DNA of 54,066 nucleotides from Microcoleus sp. CAWBG506 (GTDB lineage Bacteria; Cyanobacteriota; Cyanobacteriia; Cyanobacteriales; Microcoleaceae), in assembly GCA_020883125.1 (NCBI GenBank), contig JAHREW010000045.1, positions 1 to 54,066 on the forward strand. The letters run 5' to 3'. Within the stretch, counting starts at the first letter, position 1; each line of letters starts with the position of its first letter. A program made the position numbers and the translations under genes. Positions 17,814 to 26,895 of this stretch are shown here, piece by piece. A model generated the notes under the pieces. The model searched no databases. It saw nothing but the letters and a program-made list of their open reading frames with translations, and was not told the DNA's origin.

Positions 17814-18053
17814 TGTTGTGTCTCTTCGATTTCTCGTAAAGTTCGCTTTGCCAATGTTATAAGGGCTTTTTACGCTTGCAGCACTGTGTCAGTGACCATA
17901 AAACTGTTTAACTGCAAACAACAGAGCGGAAAACTAGCGTCGCATTATCCGGTGTTATGACCCCAATAACGTAGCCAATTAAGGCGCGAGGCGGGTAAGC
18001 ACGGCTTCAGTTTATTTGCTGAAGCCCCGTGTCTTTAGACCGGGGTTGCTTAC
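17814..18053 (-). ncRNA. Putative IscB omega RNA scaffold
   Basis: The 240 bases directly 5' of iscB hold no gene and fold strongly on the iscB strand. GTAAGCA/TGCTTAC form an outer stem (18047-18053 with 17995-18001). Inside it CCCCG/CGGGG (around GTCTAAAGACA) and GCTTCAG/CTGAAGC (around an A-rich loop) give two arms. Nearer iscB, CACTG-ACA-CAGTG forms another hairpin. IscB omega RNAs are known to lie immediately upstream of iscB with the guide at their 5' end. The natural guide would then be the last bases of the flippase gene, about GATAATGGGATTAATAAA. RNA limits are inferred. Confidence 0.65.
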
Positions 18054-19387
18054 TTTATTAATCCCATTATCCGAAAACCCGCTTTGTACAAGTTAAGCGA
18101 TTTCCAAATTAATTTGCCAAAAGGCCGCAATTCCTTAACCATAAAATTGACTAAAATAATCACATAGAAATAAGTGATTAGAGTAGCTACCGTTGCACCA
18201 AGCGCTCCATAATTAGGAATCAGAAACCAATTTAACCCCACATTAAAAATGGAGCCGATCACTGTCAAGTAAAGACTGTACCGCAACTGACCCTCTATCG
18301 TAAAATAGGTGTTGCGCGCTACCCCAAAGTTACTCCCAAATTGCGCCCAAACATAGATGGCCAGTACCGCTGCTGAACTACTATACTTGTCACCGTAAAG
18401 CACCTTTACTATCCAAGGAGAAAGTAATGAAATTGGGAGTGCCACTCCCAACCATAGTATCATCATACTATCACAGTAAATTTGAAATTTATTCATGTAT
18501 TCTTCATAATTTTTATCTCTTAAATTAGCTAATTTGGGAAAAATAGATGAAGATATAATCATCGGCAAAAAATCGCAAACTTCGGAAATCTTAACCGCCG
18601 CAGCATAATATCCCAGTTCAGCATTTTTATTCATCCCACCCAGCATGAGCTGATCGGTTTTCGAGTATAAGAAAACTGCAAATGCAGATAACATAATCGG
18701 CCAACTCTCCCGCAGTAGTTCCTTGCCTCTGGACCAACTGAATTGCCAATCCTGAATTTTATTTCCCGTAAGCTTATAACAATATAAATAGGCCATGCCG
18801 ACGATCGCCACCTCTACCAAGCGAATCCCTGCAAAGGCAAGTAGTGGTGCGCCCAGCAGTACCAATCCAATTCTGACTCCGGCAACCAACAAAGACACTG
18901 AATTCTTGGCCAGCACTGTATATTTTGACTTGATTTGGGACTCAAACCAAAAATTTATCGTCTCAAAAGCTTGAAATATCGTCCCTGCCGCGATCAAGCC
19001 CACTAACCAGCGAGTCAGAGTCTCATCAGGCTTGAATAAGGAAATCATCACCACAGTTAACAACAGAGTGATGCAGCCACCAGTAAATTGCATCGCGAAG
19101 GCTGTTCCCAGGGTTTCGTTTTTGCATTCAGGATTGCGAGCGATATCCCGGATGACGATACCACCCAATCCCATGGTTGCTACCGAACTAAAGACGGAAA
19201 CAAAGGCGATCGAATAGTTGAGCAAGCCAAATTGCACCGGCCCCAGATAGCGTGCCACCCAAAGCCCTACGATCAAACCCAGAGCCATCTGCAAAATTTG
19301 GTCAGTGAACAGCCACGCCAGATTCACGAGTACCTGACGAAGACCTGGCCCGATTTTTTGACTAGCCACTACGAGTTTATCTAACAT
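18050..19387 (-). CDS. Wzx/MATE-type polysaccharide flippase
   Basis: The 445-residue protein, from the ATG at 19387 (MLDKLVVASQKIG), has about 12-14 hydrophobic segments and the polysaccharide-transporter pattern: NLAWLFTDQILQMALGLIVG near the start, ARYLGPVQFGLLNYS at about 45-60, and KTDQLMLGGM in the middle. It would flip the lipid-linked repeat unit to the periplasmic side. A TTG 19 codons upstream is an alternative start. Its TAA stop is formed inside the GTAAGC end of the IscB element. That means the element sits exactly at its 3' end, leaving the protein apparently complete. Confidence 0.87.
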   Translation of the reverse strand: MLDKLVVASQKIGPGLRQVLVNLAWLFTDQILQMALGLIVGLWVARYLGPVQFGLLNYSIAFVSVFSSVATMGLGGIVIRDIARNPECKNETLGTAFAMQFTGGCITLLLTVVMISLFKPDETLTRWLVGLIAAGTIFQAFETINFWFESQIKSKYTVLAKNSVSLLVAGVRIGLVLLGAPLLAFAGIRLVEVAIVGMAYLYCYKLTGNKIQDWQFSWSRGKELLRESWPIMLSAFAVFLYSKTDQLMLGGMNKNAELGYYAAAVKISEVCDFLPMIISSSIFPKLANLRDKNYEEYMNKFQIYCDSMMILWLGVALPISLLSPWIVKVLYGDKYSSSAAVLAIYVWAQFGSNFGVARNTYFTIEGQLRYSLYLTVIGSIFNVGLNWFLIPNYGALGATVATLITYFYVIILVNFMVKELRPFGKLIWKSLNLYKAGFRIMGLIK

Positions 19388-19661
19388 TAGAAAGTTTTGA
19401 GTCCTTAAATAGATAAATCTGTTGGTTGAGACTTCGATATTCAATTTAAAATCACCCTATTGTAGAGAGTTTATCATAACCTTTCGCAGTCATCAACCAT
19501 TTATTGAAAAAATCTTAGCTGTTCTCGTAGAGTTTTTTTAATACTCACATACAAGCAATAGTATCATTTACCAAACCCAGAGTAGTAATAATACCATAGC
19601 TCGGAATTCTACTCATCGGTCAAATTGTAAACTTAATATATAGATTGAGTCTGAATCCCAA

Positions 19662-21053
19662 TCAAGACTCCAACTCCCGTTGGTCGCTCAGGTGGGGCAT
19701 AGATGAAGATTTGGCACTATCTATACTGAGCCTAACAGTCAGTATCACGTACCCCATCCAGACATCCCCAATCTCACCTATAGAGCCTTCCGTTATATTA
19801 TTTAAAATAATAAACACCAAATAAATAATTGGGATTCCCGATTCAGATAGCGGGCGGCGACTCAGTTCTCTGACCGCAAAAATTAGATTAGTTAACAGAG
19901 AAACTAAAATTAGAATCATTCCCGGATAACCAAAAGAAAGCAAAACTGATATCGCACCATTGTGAGCCGTTTTGGGCTGAAACCCATTCGTAGTATATAT
20001 AAAATAAGCTGGGGTTTCCTCTCCGATTACATCTTGTTTAAAAAAACCATCAAATCCATAGCCAAACCAAGGACGCTGATTGGCTGCATCGATTAATTTT
20101 GGCCAGAATTCCGTGCGTCCAGTCAAGGTCAAATCCTTTCCCAAACCTCCAACAACAATGGACTCTAAGTTATCTATGATATAAACACTGACAATGATTC
20201 CTAGTACCGTAAATCCGACTATAGAAGTAAATGCCCATTGGAATTTTAATTTACTCAAAAAACTTAATGATGATATTACAACTATGAGCATCAAACTATT
20301 AACTAAAGAACCGCCAGAGCTAGTAGCTCTAACCAAATAAAAGGAAAAAAACATTAATCCCAGAGCTATCCAGCGTTCTTTCTGAGTTTTAGCACCTTGG
20401 GAATAGTGAAGATACCACAGTGCTGTACATATAACCATGATGCTACCGAAAGCATTTTTGTGACCCGTAATTCCGGCAAATTCCCGTCCCACATTCGGGC
20501 GTCGCAAAAAACTAACTATAGCAAGGGAGGTATAGCCCGCTCGCAGTAACCCAGATAGCTCATGCCACTCATATCGTGAAGCTATATAAAAAGTAACAAT
20601 GGTAAAACCTGTAAATGCCATTCCTGCTTTTAGTGTAATATCAGGAACTAGCGACCAAAGTGTCGATGTAATTGGCAACAAAAAATACACAAAAGCAGCA
20701 GGATTTCTCAAGATTAATGATGACAAACCTTCCACAAATTGCTTGTTTAAAAATTTGACTAATCTGCCACACAAAAGAAATGCAATCCATGGATAAAAAA
20801 GAAAAGGAATTTGATAAATAATTCCTTTTTCTGCTTCAGAAATATTTACAAAATGCAGGTAATTAAAAGGAGGTAAATTGACGTGAGGAGATACGAATAT
20901 GTACAAAATAGTAAACCATCTTTCTAAAGTAAGACCGACTTTTTTTTGACTAGCTATCTGAAAGATGAACAGAGTGAGAATAAATACGCTCAATCCTAAT
21001 ATAATTAGCAACAAATTATTGCCGAGAATTAGTTCCTTAATTATTTTTGCCAT
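19662..21053 (-). CDS. O-antigen ligase/Wzy-type polymerase
   Basis: The 463-residue integral membrane protein has about 11-12 hydrophobic helices. The large periplasmic loop is at about 300-365 and contains LTGRTEFWPKLIDAANQRPWFGYGF, here spanning roughly 310-335, the typical ligase/polymerase motif with a GRxxxW-like core. It would link repeat units or ligate the polymer on the outer face of the inner membrane. It is the first gene of the minus-strand series; its promoter must lie in the 280-bp region shared with the divergent exporter gene. The flippase gene follows 274 bp downstream. Confidence 0.85.
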   Translation of the reverse strand: MAKIIKELILGNNLLLIILGLSVFILTLFIFQIASQKKVGLTLERWFTILYIFVSPHVNLPPFNYLHFVNISEAEKGIIYQIPFLFYPWIAFLLCGRLVKFLNKQFVEGLSSLILRNPAAFVYFLLPITSTLWSLVPDITLKAGMAFTGFTIVTFYIASRYEWHELSGLLRAGYTSLAIVSFLRRPNVGREFAGITGHKNAFGSIMVICTALWYLHYSQGAKTQKERWIALGLMFFSFYLVRATSSGGSLVNSLMLIVVISSLSFLSKLKFQWAFTSIVGFTVLGIIVSVYIIDNLESIVVGGLGKDLTLTGRTEFWPKLIDAANQRPWFGYGFDGFFKQDVIGEETPAYFIYTTNGFQPKTAHNGAISVLLSFGYPGMILILVSLLTNLIFAVRELSRRPLSESGIPIIYLVFIILNNITEGSIGEIGDVWMGYVILTVRLSIDSAKSSSMPHLSDQRELES

Positions 21054-21333
21054 AAATATATTTGTTTGAGTTCTAAGAGGTTCAAATTGGAAATTTGAGA
21101 GTGGGAATTAAAGAAGTGTTAATTAAGTGGCGAGGGAATGTCGCTTGAGTCAGAAGTGCTATAGATTGTAGATTTCTTGATCCCTATCAAAAATCCTCTC
21201 GCCTCTGACTCTCTCCACCTCTAACACCACCATAGACAATAAAGATGCACAACCGCCCGTCTGCCATCGACAACGCATTTCCATGATCAGCGATTAAACT
21301 GGTGAATGATGCTAGTAATCAAATAGGTAGCCT

Positions 21334-22818
21334 GTGGTTAACAATGATTTTCCTAAACAAATAACCCTGTCCGTATTGAGTTTAACCTTGTGGACGATCG
21401 CCTGGGCGAGTATGATTTCCCTAGGACACCCACGGAGTGTTACGGCGCAAGTCCGATTACGTCCCGGTGCAGCCACCACACCCCCTACAGGGTTGAGGAG
21501 ATCCCCGGAAAGCTATAAACTAGGTGGAGGCGATCGCATCCAAGTAGAAATACTGGAAGTACCCGAACTCACCCGTGGCTACGAAGTTCTCTCCGACGGT
21601 TCTGTCAACCTACCCCTAATCGGTTTAATATCAATCCGTGGCCTGACCTTAGTAGAAGCCACCACCATTATCCGCAACGCCTACCGCCGCGTCCTCAAAG
21701 ACCCGATAGTCACAGTCAGCCTCGTCGCCGCCCGCCCCCTCAACGTCGGCGTCATCGGAGAAGTCACCAGGCCTGGAAACTTCACCATCAGCCTCGCTTC
21801 AGGTCCAGGTGTAACACCCTCAGTCCAATACCCAACCGTCACTCAAGCCATCAAACTCGCTGAAGGCGTCACTGGTGTCGCCGACATCCGTAACATCCGT
21901 GTCCGCCGGCCCCAACCCGACGGTCCAGACCAAGTGCTCAACGTCAATCTGTGGAAATTCTTGCAGGAAGGAGACATCTCTCAAGACATCATTTTGCAAG
22001 ACAGAGACACCATTGTGATTCCCACCGTCACCAACTTCAACCAAGCAGAAGCACGCCAATTCGCGACCGCCAACTTTTCCCCACCCCCAGAAAAACCTAG
22101 ATCCATCTCCATAGTCGGCCAAGTCACCAGCCCTGGAGCTTACGTCGTCATTGGTGGGAACACCACCAACGGCCTGAGCCGGGAAGGATTCCCCACCGTC
22201 ATCAGGGCTATTCAGCTAGCCGGTGGCATCACTTCAGAGGCAGATATCCGTCAAATTCAAGTGCGTCGCATCACCAGAAAAGGCGAACAAATTATCCCAG
22301 TTAACCTGTGGCAATTCCTAGAGTCCGGCGACGGGTCCCAAGATACTATCCTCCAGCAAGGAGATACAATCGTCGTTCCTAAAGCAACTATCGTCAACCC
22401 CGCCGAAGCTGGTCTCTTGGCTAACGTTAACTTTGCTCCCCCCGCCATCAATATTTTTGTGGTAGGAGAAGTCAGAACTCCTCTGGAACCCATCAAGTTG
22501 CCAGCCAATGCTACCTTGAATCAGGCTTTGCTCTCTAGAGGATTTTTTGGCTACGAAAACAGCAGAGCTACTAGAGAAACTGTTGACCTAATTCGTCTCA
22601 ATACTGACGGTACCGCCACTAAACGCACGATCGAAGTCGATTTAACTCAAGGAATTAACGAGGAAAAAAATCCTCAACTCCGCAACAACGATACGATCGT
22701 AGTCTCGCGCAGCGGTCTCATCAAATTCGTAGACCGTATGAATACAGTCCTTGGACCATTAGGTCCTGCTACCGGAGTGTTAAATTTTCTCAACCTGATC
22801 CGCTCTATATTCCGATGA
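21334..22818 (+). CDS. Polysaccharide export outer-membrane protein (Wza/OPX type)
   Basis: The 494-residue protein starts at GTG 21334, supported by AGGTAG just upstream, and has an N-terminal signal segment (hydrophobic about 10-30, cleavage near VTAQV). The Poly_export domain (YKLGGGDRIQVEILEVPEL) covers about 61-140. Two similar SLBB-type blocks follow at about 145-240 and 250-350, each beginning with a [V/I]GxVTxPG motif (GEVTRPGNF, GQVTSPGAY). A third, weaker one is at about 370-450 (VVGEVRTPLEP). It would form the periplasmic/outer-membrane exit channel with the Wzc-like protein encoded next. It is divergent from the polymerase gene. Confidence 0.9.
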   Translation: MVNNDFPKQITLSVLSLTLWTIAWASMISLGHPRSVTAQVRLRPGAATTPPTGLRRSPESYKLGGGDRIQVEILEVPELTRGYEVLSDGSVNLPLIGLISIRGLTLVEATTIIRNAYRRVLKDPIVTVSLVAARPLNVGVIGEVTRPGNFTISLASGPGVTPSVQYPTVTQAIKLAEGVTGVADIRNIRVRRPQPDGPDQVLNVNLWKFLQEGDISQDIILQDRDTIVIPTVTNFNQAEARQFATANFSPPPEKPRSISIVGQVTSPGAYVVIGGNTTNGLSREGFPTVIRAIQLAGGITSEADIRQIQVRRITRKGEQIIPVNLWQFLESGDGSQDTILQQGDTIVVPKATIVNPAEAGLLANVNFAPPAINIFVVGEVRTPLEPIKLPANATLNQALLSRGFFGYENSRATRETVDLIRLNTDGTATKRTIEVDLTQGINEEKNPQLRNNDTIVVSRSGLIKFVDRMNTVLGPLGPATGVLNFLNLIRSIFR

Positions 22819-22855
22819 GCAGGTATTGGGCAAAATTCCAGAAACTCCTAATTTC

Positions 22856-22873
22856 GCGATCGGGCCCGATCGC
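22856..22873. repeat. 18-bp perfect palindrome between OPX and Wzc genes
   Basis: GCGATCGGGCCCGATCGC is perfectly self-complementary and is made of two GCGATCG (HIP1-like) halves around GGCC. It may simply arise from the dense HIP1 background, but it could also be a binding site upstream of the Wzc-like gene. Confidence 0.5.
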
Positions 22874-22996
22874 TCGGTTAGAATAAACTAAGGAATAGCA
22901 TTTCCCCGGAGTTGTGGCACTGTAGTATCTGGAATATCAACCTCTAAAATATCGGTAGCATCTTAAATATCAACCTCTCTAATACACAGACTGAAT

Positions 22997-25318
22997 ATGG
23001 ATACCAGAAAAAATTACCAACCGTTCCTACCAAAATCTAATGGTCAATTATCTCCCTTGTCGGCTCATAACTACAGAGATAAGTTTGAAGAAATAGAAGA
23101 AGAAAAACTAGACTTATCTTGGCTATTTGGGGTAGTACGTCGCCGCCTGCTGGTAATGGTAGTAGCCAGCATAGCTTTAAGCTCCTTGGTGGGAGCGGTG
23201 ATCCTCAAAAATTCTAAAAGCATTACCATCGACTACGAAGGATCGTTTTCGTTGTTGGTAGAACCAGCGACCGCGGAAGGTTTACTATCCAAACAATTAG
23301 ATAATAGTGTAGCTGCTGACTTAGCTAAGATCAATATAGAAGGGATTAGTTTAGTAGATTATGAAACGCAAATTAGGATTTTACGCAGTCCCAGAATGAT
23401 GCGACCAGTGCTACAAAGAATGCAGGCATTGTATCCTAATATGACCTACAATGATCTAATGTCAAACTTGTCAATTAACCGAATTAGCTATGAAAAAGAT
23501 GGCAAACAGCAAGGAACAAAAATCTTAGAAGTTAAATACAAAGATTCAAATCCCAAAAGAATTTATGCTGTATTGGATCGAGTTTCTAAAGCCTATTTAG
23601 AGTACAGTCTACAACAGCGACTAACAGGTATTAATCAAGGAATTAAATTTATAGATATGGAGATGCCCAAGCTCCGAGAAAGAGTCGAAGTTTTGCAAAT
23701 ACAAGTCCAAAAACTGCGTCAGCAGAGCAACTTGTTTGACCCCCAGCTAGAAGGAAAATCTCTGTCAGAACAAGTTCAGAGCATTCGGGGACAGCAAGCC
23801 ACACTCCAAGTACAGTTAAAAGGTATGCGAACCGTCTACCAAAATTATCAAAAGTTACTGGAAGAAAATAACCCTCTTGGCATATTAATCACCCAAGGAC
23901 AAGCTTACGCAGGATTATTAGGTGAAATCCAAAAAGTTGACTCAGAAATTTCCATGAAATTAGCTCAGTACAGAGACGACAGCTTGCCGATTTTAGCACT
24001 CAAAAAAACGAGGCAAGAACTAATATTAACAGCAACCAAACAAGCTCAAGAAGTGGTGATGAAAAATTTAAACAGCCAAATCCAAGAACTTGAATCACGA
24101 AATTTGGCAATGAATCAGTTACAAAAACAAATGAATCAAAAAAATAGAGAATTTTCATTGACAACTAGAGAATACGACAACTTACAGCAAGAACTGCTAG
24201 TGGTGACTAAAAGTTTGTCCGACTTTTTGGCAAAACGAGAAGCTTTGCGGATAGATGCGGCTCAGCAGCAAATACCTTGGGTAGTAATTAACCCTCCAGA
24301 AATCCCCTTAGACAAATTCGGAAAATATATAACTGCAACGGTGAAACAAACTCGCAAACAGTTAGTCCTAGCAGTGGTTTTAAGTAGTTTGTTAGGGATA
24401 GCGATTGGGTTACTGGTGGAGGTACTTAATAATGTGTTCCATACTCCTGAATCCTTGAGAATGGCAACAAAGTTTCCCATAATTGGAGTTATCCCATTGA
24501 CGAAAAAAATCAAGCGTCGCTCTCCAGTTAGAACTAGGAATATCACTTCTGTGAAAGGAAAAAATGCTCAGCCAGTCGATGCTAAACCTCCTATTCCCAA
24601 CCAGGGAGGTATGGGTATTTTTAGCGATTCCGACTATAAGTTCTTAGAAGCATTTCGATCGCTCTACACCAACATTAACTTGCTAAATGCCGACAGGCCG
24701 ATTCGATCGCTCTTAGTCAGTTCCGCCTTAGACGGAGACGGAAAATCGACAGTAGCCCTGCACCTAGCGGCCACAGCCGCCGCGGTCGGGCAGAGAGTAT
24801 TATTAATAGATGCAGATTTGCGTTCTCCCCAACTCCACATTAAGTTAGGACTACCAAACCTGCGGGGACTCAGCGAAGTCATCTCTACAGACCTCAGTCT
24901 TAACGAAGTCATTCAGCGCTCCCCCTCCGAGGAAAACCTGTTCGTACTCACCGCAGGTCAAATTCCTCCCGATCCGATTAAGTTTCTCTCCTCCAAAAAA
25001 ATGCAGTATCTGATGGAGCAATTTCAAGCATTTTTTGACTTAGTGATTTACGACTCGCCTCCTCTAGTCGGCTTGGCAGATGCCCACTTGATCGCGGCTC
25101 ACACTGAGGGTACGGTATTGGTAGTGAAAATTGGCAAAACCGACCGAGCGCAAGTTACCAAAGTCTTGGAAGAATTAAAAATTTCAGGAGCTTCCATCTT
25201 GGGAATGGTTGCTAACGGCTTAAAAAGTTCAAGTCAAAACTACCGCCAGCGCCCAGCAGTTATAGATACCCTCTACGAGCAAAAACTACCCGTTTTAGAG
25301 CAAAAAAATCATAATTGA
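22997..25318 (+). CDS. Wzc-type polysaccharide co-polymerase and tyrosine autokinase
   Basis: The 773-residue protein joins a Wzz domain to a BY-kinase. The first membrane helix is at about 50-70 (LLVMVVASIALSSLVGAVIL). A long periplasmic coiled-coil region spans about 200-420. The second helix is at about 453-475. The cytoplasmic kinase has Walker A SALDGDGKST (about 575-584), Walker A' LLIDADLRSPQ (about 604) and Walker B LVIYDSPPLVG (about 682). The C-terminus has only a few tyrosines (NYRQRP, TLYEQK), fewer than in classical Wzc. It would control chain length with the OPX protein upstream. Confidence 0.9.
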   Translation: MDTRKNYQPFLPKSNGQLSPLSAHNYRDKFEEIEEEKLDLSWLFGVVRRRLLVMVVASIALSSLVGAVILKNSKSITIDYEGSFSLLVEPATAEGLLSKQLDNSVAADLAKINIEGISLVDYETQIRILRSPRMMRPVLQRMQALYPNMTYNDLMSNLSINRISYEKDGKQQGTKILEVKYKDSNPKRIYAVLDRVSKAYLEYSLQQRLTGINQGIKFIDMEMPKLRERVEVLQIQVQKLRQQSNLFDPQLEGKSLSEQVQSIRGQQATLQVQLKGMRTVYQNYQKLLEENNPLGILITQGQAYAGLLGEIQKVDSEISMKLAQYRDDSLPILALKKTRQELILTATKQAQEVVMKNLNSQIQELESRNLAMNQLQKQMNQKNREFSLTTREYDNLQQELLVVTKSLSDFLAKREALRIDAAQQQIPWVVINPPEIPLDKFGKYITATVKQTRKQLVLAVVLSSLLGIAIGLLVEVLNNVFHTPESLRMATKFPIIGVIPLTKKIKRRSPVRTRNITSVKGKNAQPVDAKPPIPNQGGMGIFSDSDYKFLEAFRSLYTNINLLNADRPIRSLLVSSALDGDGKSTVALHLAATAAAVGQRVLLIDADLRSPQLHIKLGLPNLRGLSEVISTDLSLNEVIQRSPSEENLFVLTAGQIPPDPIKFLSSKKMQYLMEQFQAFFDLVIYDSPPLVGLADAHLIAAHTEGTVLVVKIGKTDRAQVTKVLEELKISGASILGMVANGLKSSSQNYRQRPAVIDTLYEQKLPVLEQKNHN

Positions 25319-25629
25319 CCATTTGTGCTCTCATCCGAGAGCTGCCTTTAGTCTGGGGTCATGGACTATTGCCACGAAACCGAAAACCAAACTAAATCAG
25401 CAATTTTTGACAAAAGTACCATTTAAGAAAGAAAATGATAGACTAACGAACATAGCATGGTACGTCAAGCAAGATTTCGCGAATGTTGAATTTCGCGCTA
25501 ATCCTGAAAAACATGATTGGGAAATGAGCCAAAGTGGGTAAACTAAATCCCAAAGAGCAAAATTTCAATCAAGCTAACATACCTTTTATTGTGAACGTTT
25601 CAACCCAGAAACTTGGTAAGGACTATTTT
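25319..25629. other. 311-bp gap between Wzc and regulator genes
   Basis: An open frame of 72 codons at 25323-25541 starts only 5 bases after the Wzc stop, but its product shows no recognisable domain and no clear ribosome binding site, so it is not called. No terminator hairpin is evident. The gap probably contains the promoter or leader of the CheY-like gene. Confidence 0.35.
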
Positions 25630-25995
25630 ATGAGTACAGTTATGGTTGTTGATGATAGCGTAACTCTGCGGGAGATGATCGCTGACTTGCTCAAAGGTAG
25701 AGGACTGAACGTCACGGTAGCTAGTGATGGCGTAGAAGCTCTAGAGCAAATTAAGACAAATCGCCCCGACTTGGTCGTTTTGGATATCGTGATGCCTCGG
25801 ATGAATGGCTATGAAGTTTGTCGCCGACTCAAAAGTGACCCGAAAACTCAGACTTTGCCCGTGGTAATGTGTTCGAGCAAAAGCGAGGAGTTCGATCGCT
25901 ACTGGGGCATGAAACAAGGCGCCGATGCTTACATTGCTAAGCCCTTTCACCCCCAGGAATTGGTAGGCACCATTAAGCAACTGCTGCGGGCTTAA
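25630..25995 (+). CDS. CheY-like response regulator (PilH/PixH type)
   Basis: The 121-residue single receiver domain begins at the ATG at 25630 (MSTVMVVDDS). Acidic pocket residues D8, D9, phospho-acceptor D52, S82 and K104 are all present. The block DRYWGMKQGADAYIAKPF is typical of cyanobacterial PilH/PixH-like regulators linked to type IV pili and phototaxis. There is no output domain, so it would act by protein contact. It lies 312 bp after the Wzc-like gene on the same strand. That neighbourhood suggests, without proving, a link between polysaccharide secretion and motility control. Confidence 0.85.
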   Translation: MSTVMVVDDSVTLREMIADLLKGRGLNVTVASDGVEALEQIKTNRPDLVVLDIVMPRMNGYEVCRRLKSDPKTQTLPVVMCSSKSEEFDRYWGMKQGADAYIAKPFHPQELVGTIKQLLRA

Positions 25996-26275
25996 GCTTG
26001 AGGTGATAGCCACAGGAACAATCGTCTTCGGTATTTTGCATTTTTCCCGCTCGTGGGACTTGTGCCCCATCGAGTCCAGCGTTGAAGTTACCATTCACTA
26101 CCCAACTCTAGATTCTGACGATGAGGGGAATGGTTGTCATCCAAAAAGCCGATCGCGGCGCTCCCCCCTGGTTTTAGCAACACCGAGCGTCACTTTGGTG
26201 CGATGAAAGTACCTTCAGAATAGTTGAGTATGAATTCTCCCTTGAGGCTTAGATGAGGATTGAGGCAACAACATC

Positions 26276-26773
26276 TTAAACTACTCGATTGACGATCGTC
26301 CAAACATCGCCGTCCGATCGCACGTAAGGAACAGAAATACTTTTAAAACCTGTAATAAAAGGCTTGTAATATACCTGCCAATAGCTGGGGCTGATTTGGT
26401 CGGCGATCGCCTTAAGCCCTTTCACCTCCTGCGCCAATTCCGCAGCCAATTCATTAATGCGTTCAGCATGAGTGCGAGCGAGATTTCTACCCTCTGCCAC
26501 TTGCTGTTCCATCGGACTTAATTTTGGCACCTGAACCGAGTGGTTTTCCATGTGACTCAATTGAGCAGACAAAGCGGCGATCGCATCATCTATCCCCTTG
26601 ACTTCTGCCGACACTTGTGCTGTTTCCCTGGCGTGACGGCGGTAAGCATCGGCGATGGCTTGAGGGGAATCACCGACTGGGGCGATCGCGGCAATACTAA
26701 TCTGCTGGCGCTCCCGTCGTAGCATTTCAATTTGAGAGCAAATTGCGTCTATGTTTGCCTGAAGTTTGTCCAC
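26276..26773 (-). CDS. Conserved coiled-coil protein of unknown function
   Basis: The 165-residue protein starts with GTG at 26773. Two long charged, heptad-like helices are predicted, at about 1-30 and 60-130 (ETAQVSAEVKGIDDAIAALSAQL). A short C-terminal section ends in VPYVRSDGDVWTIVNRVV. No signal peptide or membrane segment is visible. An internal ATG at codon 17 would shorten the first helix. I do not recognise the family. It precedes ispH on the same strand in position but is downstream of it in transcription. Confidence 0.6.
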   Translation of the reverse strand: MDKLQANIDAICSQIEMLRRERQQISIAAIAPVGDSPQAIADAYRRHARETAQVSAEVKGIDDAIAALSAQLSHMENHSVQVPKLSPMEQQVAEGRNLARTHAERINELAAELAQEVKGLKAIADQISPSYWQVYYKPFITGFKSISVPYVRSDGDVWTIVNRVV

Positions 26774-26895
26774 CTAACTACCATATTTTTTGAGTATTTT
26801 AGCATTTTAACCTAAGCCATAGCAAGACTGGATATCAGGTACCAGATTTATTGAAGCAGTCCGATACCTAGATATTCTGTGGTTTGACGTTGGCA

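Larger units (their letters stand above)
16460..18053 (-). mobile_element. IscB (OMEGA) element, IS200/IS605-related, without tnpA
   Basis: The inferred unit holds iscB and its 5' structured region between two hairpin-bearing ends and no other gene. The 3' end shows a nested palindrome at 16467-16487 with outer arms CCCAG/CTGGG. The 5' end at 17995-18053 is a branched palindrome. No TnpA-type Y1 transposase is present in the window, so the unit would need one in trans. The 5' boundary abuts the flippase stop codon. Exact ends were judged by eye from the palindromes and may be off by 10-20 bases. Confidence 0.65.

Noticed and set aside
25323..25541. 72-codon frame after the Wzc gene
   Set aside because: No ribosome binding site, no domain, composition unlike neighbours.
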